Source: an uncultured cyanobacterium (GTDB taxonomy: Bacteria; Cyanobacteriota; Cyanobacteriia; Cyanobacteriales; Nostocaceae). Taken from it: a DNA stretch of 37,670 nt. Under the pieces are notes generated by a model. The model saw only the letters and a program-made list of their open reading frames with translations. It had not been told where the DNA came from and ran no database searches. Numbering within the stretch: position 1 is the stretch's first letter; every line of letters begins with the position of its first letter. Below are positions 9,600 to 18,099 of the stretch, one piece after another. The stretch lies in assembly GCA_903903925.1 (NCBI GenBank), contig CAIVAU010000256.1, positions 1-37,670 on the forward strand, given 5' to 3'. The position numbers and the translations under genes were made by a program.

Positions 9600-9617
9600 T
9601 TTTGACTTTTGACTTTT
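9557..9617. repeat. AAAAGTC array with inverted arm: 18-bp hairpin at the end of permease 1
   Basis: Heptamer copies of AAAAGTC (9557-9583) are followed, after 17 bases, by ttttgacttttgactttt (9600-9617), giving a perfect 18-bp stem (9565-9582 with 9600-9617). The left arm encodes the last residues of the permease and the stop is in the loop. It may act as a bidirectional hairpin terminator or just be a repeat insertion. A smaller CCCC-TTC-GGGG hairpin precedes it at 9542-9552. Confidence 0.7.
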
Positions 9618-9668
9618 AGCGAAGCGACTGCTCTCTGTTCGTTAAAGAATTGAAAAAAGAGGTTCAAG

Positions 9669-9998
9669 ATGAATTTAACACTAGAACAAGAAATTCCTCC
9701 CTTAAGTGAAGATGCAACAGGCGCAATCCGAGTTGGTAATACAAGAATTTTGCTGGAACTGGTGATTCGTGCCTTTCAAGATGGTGCATCTGCTGAATCT
9801 ATCGTCCAACGTTACTCATCCTTGTCATTATCCGATGTTTACCTGACAATTGGCTATTATCTTCGGCATCAACACGCTGTAGAACTATACCTCGATCAAC
9901 GTGAGCAGTTGGCTGAATCCATTCGTCAACATCTATCCAGTGTTCAACCTGATTTGAGCCTAATTCGGTCTCGTTTGTTAAATCAACAAAAATCGTAA
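9669..9998 (+). CDS. DUF433-family protein, probable antitoxin
   Basis: 109 residues with a GAGG ribosome site 8 bases before the ATG. The core IRVGNTRILLELVIRAFQDG, then SAESIVQRYSSLSLSDVYLTIGYYL, is the DUF433 pattern: a small winged-helix DNA-binding fold often acting as antitoxin. In cyanobacteria it is commonly paired with a DUF5615 PIN-like toxin gene starting a few bases downstream. Exactly such a gene starts 10 bases later but is cut off after 15 codons (10009-10053). The antitoxin looks intact, so it is an orphan. It lies between two paralogous RND permease genes, in the same direction, and may be read through from the first. Confidence 0.8.
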   Translation: MNLTLEQEIPPLSEDATGAIRVGNTRILLELVIRAFQDGASAESIVQRYSSLSLSDVYLTIGYYLRHQHAVELYLDQREQLAESIRQHLSSVQPDLSLIRSRLLNQQKS

Positions 9999-10008
9999 GA
10001 AGGTAGCA

Positions 10009-10053
10009 ATGCTGAAGTTGTTGAGCGATGAGAACTTCAATGGCGATATTGTA
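10009..10053 (+). pseudogene. DUF5615 (PIN-like) toxin stump, 15 codons
   Basis: MLKLLSDENFNGDIV, with its own AAGG ribosome site, is the characteristic N-terminus of DUF5615 proteins, including the acidic SDENF motif. The frame then departs into unrelated residues (TRKDPS...) and runs out of frame over the next permease start. The remaining 80 to 100 residues of the toxin are missing, so the toxin cannot be active. The break is about 50 bases before the second RND permease. Confidence 0.65.
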
Positions 10054-10105
10054 ACAAGGAAAGACCCCTCATTATACCATCACTGCACTCCCCACTCCCC
10101 ATTTT

Positions 10106-13100
10106 ATGAACCTTTCAGAAATATTTATTCGCCGTCCCGTAATGACAACCCTGCTGATGATGGGTATCCTCATCTTCGGTCTTATGGGTTATCAGTTGTT
10201 ACCAATCAGCGCCTTGCCCAACGTCGAGTATCCTTTCATTACAGTCTCAGCTAGTTTGCCTGGTGCTACGCCTGAAACCATGGCATCTTCTGTAGCAGCA
10301 CCCCTAGAAAGACAGTTTTCCAGTATTGCTGGACTTGATTCGTTCAACTCTACTAGTTCTACAGGCAGCACCAGTATTTCTTTACAATTTAACTTTAGCC
10401 GCAACGTTGATGAGGCTGCTAAAGATGTACAGGCGGCAATTTCAGCAGCGGCGGGGCAATTGCCCCAGAATATGCCTCACCCACCCACGTACCGCAAGGT
10501 CAATCCATCGGTTGCACCTATTCTTTACATATATCTTTATTCAAAAACGCTCCCTATTGCGACTGTAGATGAATACGCTGAGGTGACCATTGGTCAGCCG
10601 ATTTCAATGATCAACGGTGTTGCCCAAGTACAGGTTTATGGTCAGCAGCAATATGCCGTTCGTGTCCAGGTTGACCCCCGTGAGTTGACAGCACGAGGAA
10701 TCGGTTTGGATCAGGTGCAGACTGCTATTCAGCAAGGAAATGTGACTTTGCCGACGGGCAGTTTCTCAGGCAAAGACAAAAGCTACATGATTCAAGCCAA
10801 TGGTCAACTTCAGAATGCTGCTGCCTACCGACCGCTGATTGTTGCCTATGAAAATGGTGCACCAGTGCGGCTTCAAGATGTGGCGCGTGTAATTGACAGT
10901 GTGCAGAATGACAAAGTTATCAACCTCTACAATGGTAATCATTCAGTTGTCTTAGCTGTACAGCCTCAGCCAGATGGCAACACTGTGCAGATCGTTGATG
11001 CTGTGAAGCAGCTCATGCCTACCCTTCGTAAGCAAGTACCCACTTCGATAGAAATGGGTGTTATGTACGATCGCTCCCAAACTATCCGGGCTTCCATCGA
11101 AGACGTTAGATTTACATTATTTCTATCGGTTTGTCTAGTTGTTCTTGTCATCTTCTTATTTTTACGTGACACGGCTGCCACGCTGATTCCCAGTCTGGCA
11201 CTACCAGTAGCCATCATTGGCACCTTTTCCGTGATGTATGTTTTAGGTTACTCCCTGGATAACCTCTCGCTGATGGCATTAACGCTTTCAGTGGGTTTTG
11301 TGATTGATGATGCCGTTGTGGTGCTGGAAAATATTGTCCGTCATCGGGAAATGGGTGAACCTCCTCTAGAAGCAGCATTAAATGGGTCGAGGGAAATTGG
11401 CTTCACAATTTTGTCAATGACGCTTTCACTCGTAGCGGTATTCATCCCCATGTTGTTCATGGGTGGATTGATTGGTGGGTTATTTCACGAGTTTGCGGTG
11501 ACGATCGCCGTTGCCATTTTGGTCTCTGGGTTTGTCTCCCTCAGCCTCACACCAATGCTGTGCAGTCGCTTTCTCCGCCCACATCAACAGCAGCACAATC
11601 GCCTGTATCGCATCTCGGAACGTGGATTTGATCTGCTGCTACGGGGTTATGAGTTGACCCTTAAACCCGTTCTACAATATCGTTTTGTCACGCTCATTGT
11701 TTCCGGCATCATCTTGGTAGCCACATTCTACTTATTCACCGTGGTTTCCACAGGGTTTATTCCCACAGAGGATACCGGGCAGATTATGGCTAATACCAAA
11801 GCTGCACAAGACATCTCCTTTGATGATATGGTGCGTCACCAGCAGGCGATCGTTGACATTATTCGCAAAAACAAGAGTGTCGCAGCGGTTGACTCTATTG
11901 TTGGTGCCAGCGGGCCGAATGCGTCAGTTAACTCAGGACGAATCACAATTATACTCAAGCCACGTTCCCAACGCCGGTTCAATTCTGACCAAATCATTCA
12001 AAGATTGCGACCTAAGTTGACGGGAGTTCCGGGTATTCAAGCATTCCTGCGTGCTCCACCAGCCATCCCCATCGGTGGACAGCAGACAAACTCCTTGTAT
12101 CAATACACACTACAGAGTCTTAACTCTCAAGAACTGTCTAAATATGTTCCTCAACTAGAAGAGAAAATTAAAACTATACCAGGACTGCAAGATGTCAATA
12201 GCGATATTGAGATGAGCACTCCGCAGTTGCAAGTCGAGATTGACCACAAGAAAGCAGCAACCCTCGGCATTACGGCTCAACAAATTGAAAGTACCCTCAG
12301 TAGTGCCTATGGGACTCGCCAAGTTTCAACTATTTATACTGCAAACGACCAGTTTTTCGTGATTTTGGAAGTGGAACCCCAATATCAGCGCGATCCCAAT
12401 GCCCTATCAATGCTTTATATTCATTCCAGCAACGGACAACTGATTCCTTTAAATACGGTCGCTAAAATCACCCAAAGTGTGAGTCCCCTCACCCTCAATC
12501 ACGTCAGTCAAATTCCTTCTGCTACCATCTCGTTTAACTTAGCAGAGGGTATGTCTTTGGGGCAAGCAACGCAAGCGATCAATGAACTGGCCCGTAATAT
12601 TTTGCCTTCAACTATTACCCCTAGCTTCCAGGGTTCAGCACAGGTCTTCCAAAAGTCCTTCAAAGATTTGGGGTTGTTGTTGGTGGTATCGATTGTGGTC
12701 ATTTATCTGATCCTGGGTATCCTTTATGAGGATTTTATTCATCCTCTGACGATTCTTTCGGGTCTACCTTCGGCTGGTTTTGGCGCTTTATTAACTCTGT
12801 TGATTTTCCATGTTGATTTAAATCTTTACTCCTTCATCGGTATTATTTTGCTGGTGGGGATCGTGAAGAAAAACGGGATCATGATGGTAGACGTGGCGAT
12901 AGAATTACAGCGAAATGAAGGTAAATCTCCATTAGATGCGATTTATGAAGCCTGCCTGATTCGCTTCCGTCCAATTATGATGACGACAATGGCAGCTTTG
13001 ATGGGGACACTACCAATTGCGATCGGGGCGGGTTCGGGTTCTGAGGCGCGTCGTCCTTTGGGGATTGCGATCGTTGGTGGATTGGTGTTCTCTCAGATAT

Positions 13101-13225
13101 TGACTCTCTACCTCACTCCAGTGTTCTATACTTACATGGAAACTTTGCGGAAACATCTCGCTCAACCTAGTTTGGGTCGAATCTTTTTCCGGAAGAAAGC
13201 TAAGAAAGTCAAGCACTTAGGTTAA
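10106..13225 (+). CDS. RND multidrug efflux permease, HAE-1 type (second paralogue)
   Basis: 1039 residues, standard for the class. It is highly similar along its whole length to the permease at 6354 (same MNLSE.FIRRP start, same GLDQVQTAIQQGNV and YLILGILYEDFIHPLTILSGLPSAGFGALL blocks). Relay residues D401-D402 (FVIDDAVV) and K922 (GIVKKNGIMMVD) are present. It lacks the Ser/Thr/Gly linker of the first copy (the equivalent site reads YIHSSNGQLIPL) and has a normal C-terminus. It probably shares the upstream adaptor. No clear Shine-Dalgarno is seen; the leader is a C-rich CACTCCCCACTCCCC stretch similar to that before the first copy. Substrates cannot be inferred. Confidence 0.95.
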   Translation: MNLSEIFIRRPVMTTLLMMGILIFGLMGYQLLPISALPNVEYPFITVSASLPGATPETMASSVAAPLERQFSSIAGLDSFNSTSSTGSTSISLQFNFSRNVDEAAKDVQAAISAAAGQLPQNMPHPPTYRKVNPSVAPILYIYLYSKTLPIATVDEYAEVTIGQPISMINGVAQVQVYGQQQYAVRVQVDPRELTARGIGLDQVQTAIQQGNVTLPTGSFSGKDKSYMIQANGQLQNAAAYRPLIVAYENGAPVRLQDVARVIDSVQNDKVINLYNGNHSVVLAVQPQPDGNTVQIVDAVKQLMPTLRKQVPTSIEMGVMYDRSQTIRASIEDVRFTLFLSVCLVVLVIFLFLRDTAATLIPSLALPVAIIGTFSVMYVLGYSLDNLSLMALTLSVGFVIDDAVVVLENIVRHREMGEPPLEAALNGSREIGFTILSMTLSLVAVFIPMLFMGGLIGGLFHEFAVTIAVAILVSGFVSLSLTPMLCSRFLRPHQQQHNRLYRISERGFDLLLRGYELTLKPVLQYRFVTLIVSGIILVATFYLFTVVSTGFIPTEDTGQIMANTKAAQDISFDDMVRHQQAIVDIIRKNKSVAAVDSIVGASGPNASVNSGRITIILKPRSQRRFNSDQIIQRLRPKLTGVPGIQAFLRAPPAIPIGGQQTNSLYQYTLQSLNSQELSKYVPQLEEKIKTIPGLQDVNSDIEMSTPQLQVEIDHKKAATLGITAQQIESTLSSAYGTRQVSTIYTANDQFFVILEVEPQYQRDPNALSMLYIHSSNGQLIPLNTVAKITQSVSPLTLNHVSQIPSATISFNLAEGMSLGQATQAINELARNILPSTITPSFQGSAQVFQKSFKDLGLLLVVSIVVIYLILGILYEDFIHPLTILSGLPSAGFGALLTLLIFHVDLNLYSFIGIILLVGIVKKNGIMMVDVAIELQRNEGKSPLDAIYEACLIRFRPIMMTTMAALMGTLPIAIGAGSGSEARRPLGIAIVGGLVFSQILTLYLTPVFYTYMETLRKHLAQPSLGRIFFRKKAKKVKHLG

Positions 13226-13300
13226 GATTGGTGTTGCCAGTTTAGTATTTGCACTCATGATTCACTTTGATGCTGAGACATGATATTACCTATCTAATTA

Positions 13301-13327
13301 ACCGCAGAGGCGCAGAGGACACAGAGA
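13301..13327. repeat. Short interspersed repeat (ACCGCAGAGGCGCAGAGGAC type)
   Basis: A stretch with imperfect GCAGAGG units, a widespread interspersed motif in filamentous cyanobacteria. It is the only notable repeat in the 339-bp gap 13226-13564. That gap otherwise holds one tiny frame (13413-13496) and the leader of the Fic gene. Confidence 0.55.
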
Positions 13328-13412
13328 TATACAAGTTTTTTATTTCCATTATGGAATTTAGAACAGAAACCTTGTAGTAATAAAAAAAACATGCCGTGCT
13401 TACGAGGTACAT

Positions 13413-13496
13413 ATGGAGCCACTTACTGCTGGTGCGATCGCTATTGGAACTGTAAATTGCATCAGTAAGATTTCTACATATTCTCATGCCTCATGA
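13413..13496 (+). pseudogene. 27-codon frame resembling the N-terminus of a cyanobacterial hypothetical protein
   Basis: MEPLTAGAIAIGTVNCISK and a few more residues, then stop. The first 13 residues recall the conserved start of a cyanobacterial family that normally continues as a longer membrane-associated helix. Here it diverges at once, so it is most likely the stub of a deleted gene. It contains a GCGATCGC site. The identification is from memory and weak. Confidence 0.25.
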
Positions 13497-13564
13497 AGAT
13501 ACATTGTACTACTCGATACGCTAGAATACGTAAATTCCTTCTGCAACAATGTAAGAAAAGTTAA

Positions 13565-14419
13565 ATGTCTTCATATCTGTGGCAGCCTATTGAAGACCTT
13601 CCAGAAGACTGGGCTGATTTTCGTTCCTCTCAATTGGAGAGACTAATAAATGCATGGAAAAATCGGGTACAGATGCTTCAAGGCTCAAGTATTTTAGAGA
13701 GTTTTAAGGACAGTCTTCGGCATGAGTGGCTGTCCGAGGTTGATCTGCTTGAATATCTCTACTCCACAGATCGAGGTACAACCCAGATTTTTATTGAACA
13801 GGGGATCGAGATTAGCCTGCCAACTGCAAGCTCTGAAGCAAGATTAGCAGAATTAAGTGTTCCTGCAAATATTGAAGGATTGTTTAGTTTTGTTACACAA
13901 GAGAAAAATCTGTCAGCTTTCTATATCAGAGAATTACATCAAGTTTTAACAAGAAATCAAGCAACTACATGGGCAGAAAACTCATTAGGCAATTTGGTCG
14001 AAGTACCTCTGGTGTCTGGACAATGGAAAGAATGGTCAAATAATCCCAAGCGTCCTGATGGAACAATTTATGAGTACTGCCCTCCTGAACAAGTTACTAT
14101 AGAAATTGAGCGTTTGGTTGAAATGCACAATGCACATCTCCAGATGAGGACACCACCAGAAATTGAAGCCGCTTGGTTACATCATCGCTTCACTCAAATT
14201 CATCCTTTTCAAGACGGAAATGGTCGAGTTGCTCGCACTCTAGCATCGTTAATATTTTTGCGAAAAGGTTTATTTCCTATTGTGATTAAACGACATGATC
14301 GAAACGAGTATATTCAAGCGTTAGAAGCAGCAGATTTAGCAAACCTATCACCTTTAATCAAGCTTTTCTCGCGTTTACAAGAAAGAATTTTAGTTAAAGG
14401 ACTAGGATTACCAGTATAG
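13565..14419 (+). CDS. Fic-domain protein (short paralogue, degenerate inhibitory motif)
   Basis: 284 residues. The Fic core motif HPFQDGNGRVAR at residues 213-224 is complete (catalytic H213, anion-binding GNGR), so AMP or other nucleotide transfer to target hydroxyls is expected. The preceding YEYCPPEQV and IEAAWLHHRF blocks match the class. The N-terminal inhibitory helix, (S/T)xxxE(G/N) in class II Fic proteins, is altered: the aligned segment reads VDLLEY (59-64), keeping the Glu (E63) but losing the Ser/Thr and Gly. It lies 25 bp upstream of a longer Fic paralogue and ends where that protein gains an extra C-terminal domain. No cognate antitoxin is separately encoded. Confidence 0.9.
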   Translation: MSSYLWQPIEDLPEDWADFRSSQLERLINAWKNRVQMLQGSSILESFKDSLRHEWLSEVDLLEYLYSTDRGTTQIFIEQGIEISLPTASSEARLAELSVPANIEGLFSFVTQEKNLSAFYIRELHQVLTRNQATTWAENSLGNLVEVPLVSGQWKEWSNNPKRPDGTIYEYCPPEQVTIEIERLVEMHNAHLQMRTPPEIEAAWLHHRFTQIHPFQDGNGRVARTLASLIFLRKGLFPIVIKRHDRNEYIQALEAADLANLSPLIKLFSRLQERILVKGLGLPV

Positions 14420-14444
14420 CTATATAATTCGGAAATGAGGGAAT

Positions 14445-15920
14445 ATGGTATTGATGCGATTGGCGTGGAAGCAAATTGAAGATTTGCCAGAAAATTGGAT
14501 TGAACTCGCTTCCACAGAACTTGAGAGTTTAGCTGCAATTTGGAAAAGTCAGGCAAGAAAGCTTCAAGAGTCAGATGCAGTTAAGAAATTTAATGAGCAA
14601 CTTAGTCGGGAGTGGGCTATTGAAACAGGAATAATTGAAGGTCTTTATTCTATTGATAGAGGGACAACGCAACTCCTAATTGAAAAAGGAATTGAACTAG
14701 ATTTAATACCTCATGGAAAAACTAATAAACCAGCCGAGATAGTAGTTCCTGTTTTAATTGCTCAAAAAGAAGCCTTAGAAGGATTATTTAGTTTTGTAGC
14801 TCAGAAGAGTGAACTTTCGCTTTTCTATATTAGAGAACTACATCAAGTTTTAACAAGGCATCAAGAAACAGTTGATGCTGTCGATGCTTTTAAATATAAA
14901 GTACAGGTTCCTTTGCTACATGGGCAGTGGAAGCAGACTCCCAACAATCCAACTCGAAGGGATGGAACAGTCCATGAGTATTGTCCTCCCTTGCAAGTTC
15001 AATCTGAGATGGAAAGTTTGGTTAGTATGCATTTAGAGCATACACAAAAAGGAGTACCACCAGAAATTGAAGCTGCTTGGTTACACCATCGCTTTGCCCA
15101 AATTCACCCTTTTCAAGATGGCAATGGTAGAGTTGCACGTGCATTAGCCTCACTCATTTTTCTCAGAGCAGGTTGGTTTCCCTTGGTCATTAATCGTGAC
15201 TTACGGAATGAATATATTGACGCTTTAGAAAATGCTGATAATGGAAATTTAGCTTCTTTAATTAATTTATTTTCAAAAGTTCAAAAGAAAGCATTTCTCA
15301 AGGCTTTAAGTCTTTCAGAAAATGTTCTTAGCGATGATAGTAAGCCCCTTAAACAAGTCATTTCAGCAGGAATAGAACGTTTAAAAGCCAGAAAAGAGCA
15401 ACAAATCCAGCAAATGCAACTCCAAGCGTTTGCACTTGCTGGAAAACTAGAAGACATTGCAGAAGAAAACTTTGGAGAAGTAGCTTTTGCACTCTCCAAG
15501 GAGTTGAAAAAACTAGAGGAGGGTTACTTTTCAGATGTGAAACGAAGTGATGAGAATAATGATTATTGGTTCAGACAGCAGATTATTCAAACTGCTAAGA
15601 TGTTGGAATATTACGCAGATGCTAGAACTTACCGTTCTTGGGTTAGATTAAAAATTAAAGAGGATAGGCAGACTGAAATTATTCTTTCTTTCCATGCTCT
15701 AGGTTTTGAATTTCTGGGCATTATGGCAGCGTCTGCCTTTATTGAATATCGAGATAGAACTGAAGGGCAAGAAGTTACTTCTGATATTCCGCGTATTTTG
15801 TGTAGTGAAGTTTTCCAATTCTCCTATAATGAGCAAGAAGATGCAGTTGTTCAAAGATTTAAGTCTTGGCTAGATGATGTCCTCTTAGTAGGGCTGGAGC
15901 AATGGAGGAAACAACTGTAA
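14445..15920 (+). CDS. Fic-domain protein with about 200-residue C-terminal extension
   Basis: 491 residues. ATG 14445 has a GAGG site upstream; ATG 14454 is an alternative start three codons in. Residues 1-285 parallel the preceding Fic protein. The inhibitory helix TGIIEG (T61-G66) is a perfect (S/T)xxxE(G/N) motif, and the catalytic motif HPFQDGNGRVAR starts at residue 221. So this copy should be auto-inhibited by E65, a class II feature. Residues about 295-491 form an extra helical region (ERLKARKEQQIQQMQLQAF, KMLEYYADARTYRSWVRLKI) that I do not recognise; it may be a target-binding or sensor domain. The two genes are a tandem duplication and probably co-transcribed. A GGAGTCA array follows the stop. 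Confidence 0.92.
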   Translation: MVLMRLAWKQIEDLPENWIELASTELESLAAIWKSQARKLQESDAVKKFNEQLSREWAIETGIIEGLYSIDRGTTQLLIEKGIELDLIPHGKTNKPAEIVVPVLIAQKEALEGLFSFVAQKSELSLFYIRELHQVLTRHQETVDAVDAFKYKVQVPLLHGQWKQTPNNPTRRDGTVHEYCPPLQVQSEMESLVSMHLEHTQKGVPPEIEAAWLHHRFAQIHPFQDGNGRVARALASLIFLRAGWFPLVINRDLRNEYIDALENADNGNLASLINLFSKVQKKAFLKALSLSENVLSDDSKPLKQVISAGIERLKARKEQQIQQMQLQAFALAGKLEDIAEENFGEVAFALSKELKKLEEGYFSDVKRSDENNDYWFRQQIIQTAKMLEYYADARTYRSWVRLKIKEDRQTEIILSFHALGFEFLGIMAASAFIEYRDRTEGQEVTSDIPRILCSEVFQFSYNEQEDAVVQRFKSWLDDVLLVGLEQWRKQL

Positions 15921-15924
15921 GCAT

Positions 15925-16135
<211 letters not shown>

Positions 16136-16177
16136 CAGTTTTGTTCCCCGTCTTACATTATGTACGAGTCCACACTT

Positions 16178-17236
16178 TTAAACCCCCTTAAATCCAATTT
16201 TGGATTCTACAGTCATTGCAACGTTGGAAGAAGTTAGACGTCCGCGCACTTGACCCAAGAAAATGCCAATTAAAATTATGCTGCCGCCAACATATTGAGC
16301 GAAAGTCGGAGCTTCACCTAAAATCAAATAAGCTGCCACAATACCAGCGACTGAAGCAAACGAGCCAACTAAAGAAGACACAAATACAGTGGAAGCTCTG
16401 AAGCCCTTGAGCCAAAACAACTGACCCAGCACAACAATCACAGCACTATACAAGAACATCCACTTCCAAAGAAATGGTGAGAATGCATTCATGAAGTGAT
16501 GACTGCCAAAAAGATATAAAGCCGCGAAGAAAAATATGACTGTTCCTAAGGTGGTACGAACGATACTGTATATCCCCACGGGAATCTTGGATAGGTGTGC
16601 TTTGCTAAGGATCGTAGAAGCAGATGAAGTTATGGCTCCAGCCACTGTCACAAATTCCCCCAGACCTACATGAAAACCCATCATCATGGCACTCCCTGGA
16701 GACTGAAGAACAACAGTGAGGATAACGCCGATAAACACAGTGATCGCCCCCGCAACTTGCCAATAAGTTACTCGTTCTTTCAAAAACAAAACTGATAAAG
16801 TTAGGGTTAAGGGCAGTTGCAAGCGTCCAAGCAAAACGACATTGTTGACATTGGTTGAGGCAAGTCCCTGGAAAAATAAACTAGGGGCAAGTGCTCCAGA
16901 TAAGATTGCGAGTAAGATCAGGTTGAACCAATCCTTCCTTGACAGCTGTTTCAAAGCCGCTTTGTTCCACTGACGCCAGTAAATCGTGATGAAAAAGATC
17001 AAGGAACACAGGTTTCCTACGAATAAAACATTACACAGAGAAATTGGATTCTGACCACCCATAAAGTGTTCGGCTCCGATTTCTGTGATCTTTCGGGTAA
17101 CTGAGCTAGATGCTCCAAAAATGAGGACTGCTAGCCAGAGATAGATTTGTCCGGGAATTTTATAGATATGACGATAACGTTTTTTTAATCTAGGCATAAT
17201 GATAAGATAACTATAATTAGGATTACTATCAAACAT
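16178..17236 (-). CDS. EamA/DMT-superfamily transporter
   Basis: 352 residues from the first ATG; an alternative ATG at 17197 (MPRLKKRYRH) would drop 13 residues, and neither has a strong ribosome site. About ten hydrophobic helices are arranged as two EamA repeats: IYLWLAVLIFGASSSVTRKI opens the first and VGLGEFVTVAGAITSSASTI opens the second. Short signature elements such as LGRLQLPLTLTLSVLFLKERVTYWQ close the first half. DMT members export or import small metabolites (amino acids, nucleotide sugars, purines); the substrate here is unknown. A cytoplasmic, basic N-terminus (RLKKRYRHIYK) fits positive-inside topology. It stands alone, convergent with the Fic genes and divergent from the secreted protein at 17515. 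Confidence 0.88.
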   Translation of the reverse strand: MFDSNPNYSYLIIMPRLKKRYRHIYKIPGQIYLWLAVLIFGASSSVTRKITEIGAEHFMGGQNPISLCNVLFVGNLCSLIFFITIYWRQWNKAALKQLSRKDWFNLILLAILSGALAPSLFFQGLASTNVNNVVLLGRLQLPLTLTLSVLFLKERVTYWQVAGAITVFIGVILTVVLQSPGSAMMMGFHVGLGEFVTVAGAITSSASTILSKAHLSKIPVGIYSIVRTTLGTVIFFFAALYLFGSHHFMNAFSPFLWKWMFLYSAVIVVLGQLFWLKGFRASTVFVSSLVGSFASVAGIVAAYLILGEAPTFAQYVGGSIILIGIFLGQVRGRLTSSNVAMTVESKIGFKGV

Positions 17237-17272
17237 ACTATGCTTTCTTGATTAACTCAGGGTGAGGTGGAT

Positions 17273-17393
17273 CTGAGAAAATGCTGAAAGCGTAGTCGGC
17301 TGCATATAGCCTAAGGATTTTAGGTCATGCATGGTTAATTTTCGGACGAGCCTATTGAACTGCACAGATGCTCAGCACCTGAGAAAATGCTGA
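17273..17393 (+). repeat. Pair of 15-bp direct repeats in the divergent leader
   Basis: ctgagaaaatgctga occurs at 17273-17287 and again at 17379-17393, 106 bp apart, in the 278-bp gap between the DMT permease and the secreted-protein gene. It could be a paired regulator site or a local duplication. Nothing else is recognised in the gap except an AAGGAG ribosome site before 17515. Confidence 0.5.
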
Positions 17394-17514
17394 GTCTAGG
17401 CTAAATTTTTTTAAGGGATAATTTCAGAGAATTCACGACTTAGTTTCAGATAAGTTGTAGCGCTCATTGGTATGCTTTGAACAGTTGAAATAATTTAAAG
17501 ATAAGGAGCCAAAA

Positions 17515-17895
17515 ATGAAACTCGTTTCCCTACTCACAGGTGTTGCTCTGGTTGGACTATTCACTGTTTCAGATATTCCACTGAAGGCAATTAATCCTGC
17601 ACTAGCTCAGGCATCAGCGCAAGAGAAAAAAGACTCGGTGACGGGCTTGACTGTTCAACAAAAGATTGACATGGTGACCAAGAATAAGGGTCAGTTTGGC
17701 GGTGGGGATCAACTGCGTCGTTTCTTTTTTGGTGACCTAGAGCCGATCGGCATTCAACCAGGCGGGGCTGGTATGGTGGTTAATCTTTACAATAAAGCTA
17801 ACAACATAACTTTTTCTTACTGCTCAACCTATGACGTTGTAGTTGCAGTTAAGAAAGGTAGGATTACTGCCTTTGCTCCGAGTGAAGTGAAGTAA
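17515..17895 (+). CDS. Small secreted protein of unknown function
   Basis: 126 residues with AAGGAG 7 bases before the ATG. The N-terminus MKLVSLLTGVALVGLF is a clear signal peptide, with likely cleavage after ALA at about residues 29-31 (NPALA-QASAQ). The mature part of about 95 residues includes VTGLTVQQKIDMVTKN, a glycine-rich QPGGAGMVV turn and a single Cys, and ends AFAPSEVK. I recognise no family. The composition suggests a small beta-rich periplasmic domain. A 15-bp-stem hairpin follows at 17931, consistent with a single-gene transcript. Confidence 0.75.
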   Translation: MKLVSLLTGVALVGLFTVSDIPLKAINPALAQASAQEKKDSVTGLTVQQKIDMVTKNKGQFGGGDQLRRFFFGDLEPIGIQPGGAGMVVNLYNKANNITFSYCSTYDVVVAVKKGRITAFAPSEVK

Positions 17896-17930
17896 TTGTC
17901 TCTAGTAGGCTGTCAATATCGTTTTGATGG

Positions 17931-17964
17931 GTTCGTAGTTAGCGCTAAAGCGCTAACTACGAAC
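17931..17964. repeat. Perfect 15-bp hairpin (terminator-like palindromic repeat)
   Basis: gttcgtagttagcgc, loop taaa, gcgctaactacgaac. It lies 36 bases after the secreted-protein stop. The stem is strong but there is no T run, so termination is possible but not certain; the sequence belongs to a palindromic repeat type common in these genomes. Confidence 0.65.
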
Positions 17965-17998
17965 GAAGAAGGGATTGACAACCCACTTGAAAAGTCTT

Positions 17999-18022
17999 GT
18001 GCTGTGGGCATCTTGCCCGTCC
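17999..18022. repeat. GGGCATCTTGCCC-type palindromic repeat
   Basis: gtgctgtgggcatcttgcccgt, with a gggca-tct-tgccc core. It is a diverged relative of the copies at 27363-27448, 28835-28856 and 33749-33793. Confidence 0.6.
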
Positions 18023-18099
18023 ATATCATGCCAGTTCAATGTGAAAGAGCTTATTAACATTGCACCCAACTAAAAACCGCTATATTGCAAGAGGTTTAG

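Noticed and set aside
10054..10254. Continuation of the DUF5615 frame beyond codon 15
   Set aside because: The residues no longer resemble DUF5615 and the frame runs out of phase over the conserved start of the second RND permease.
6354..13225. The two permease genes considered as an assembly duplication
   Set aside because: They differ throughout at the protein level, in length and in the linker, so they are genuine paralogues.
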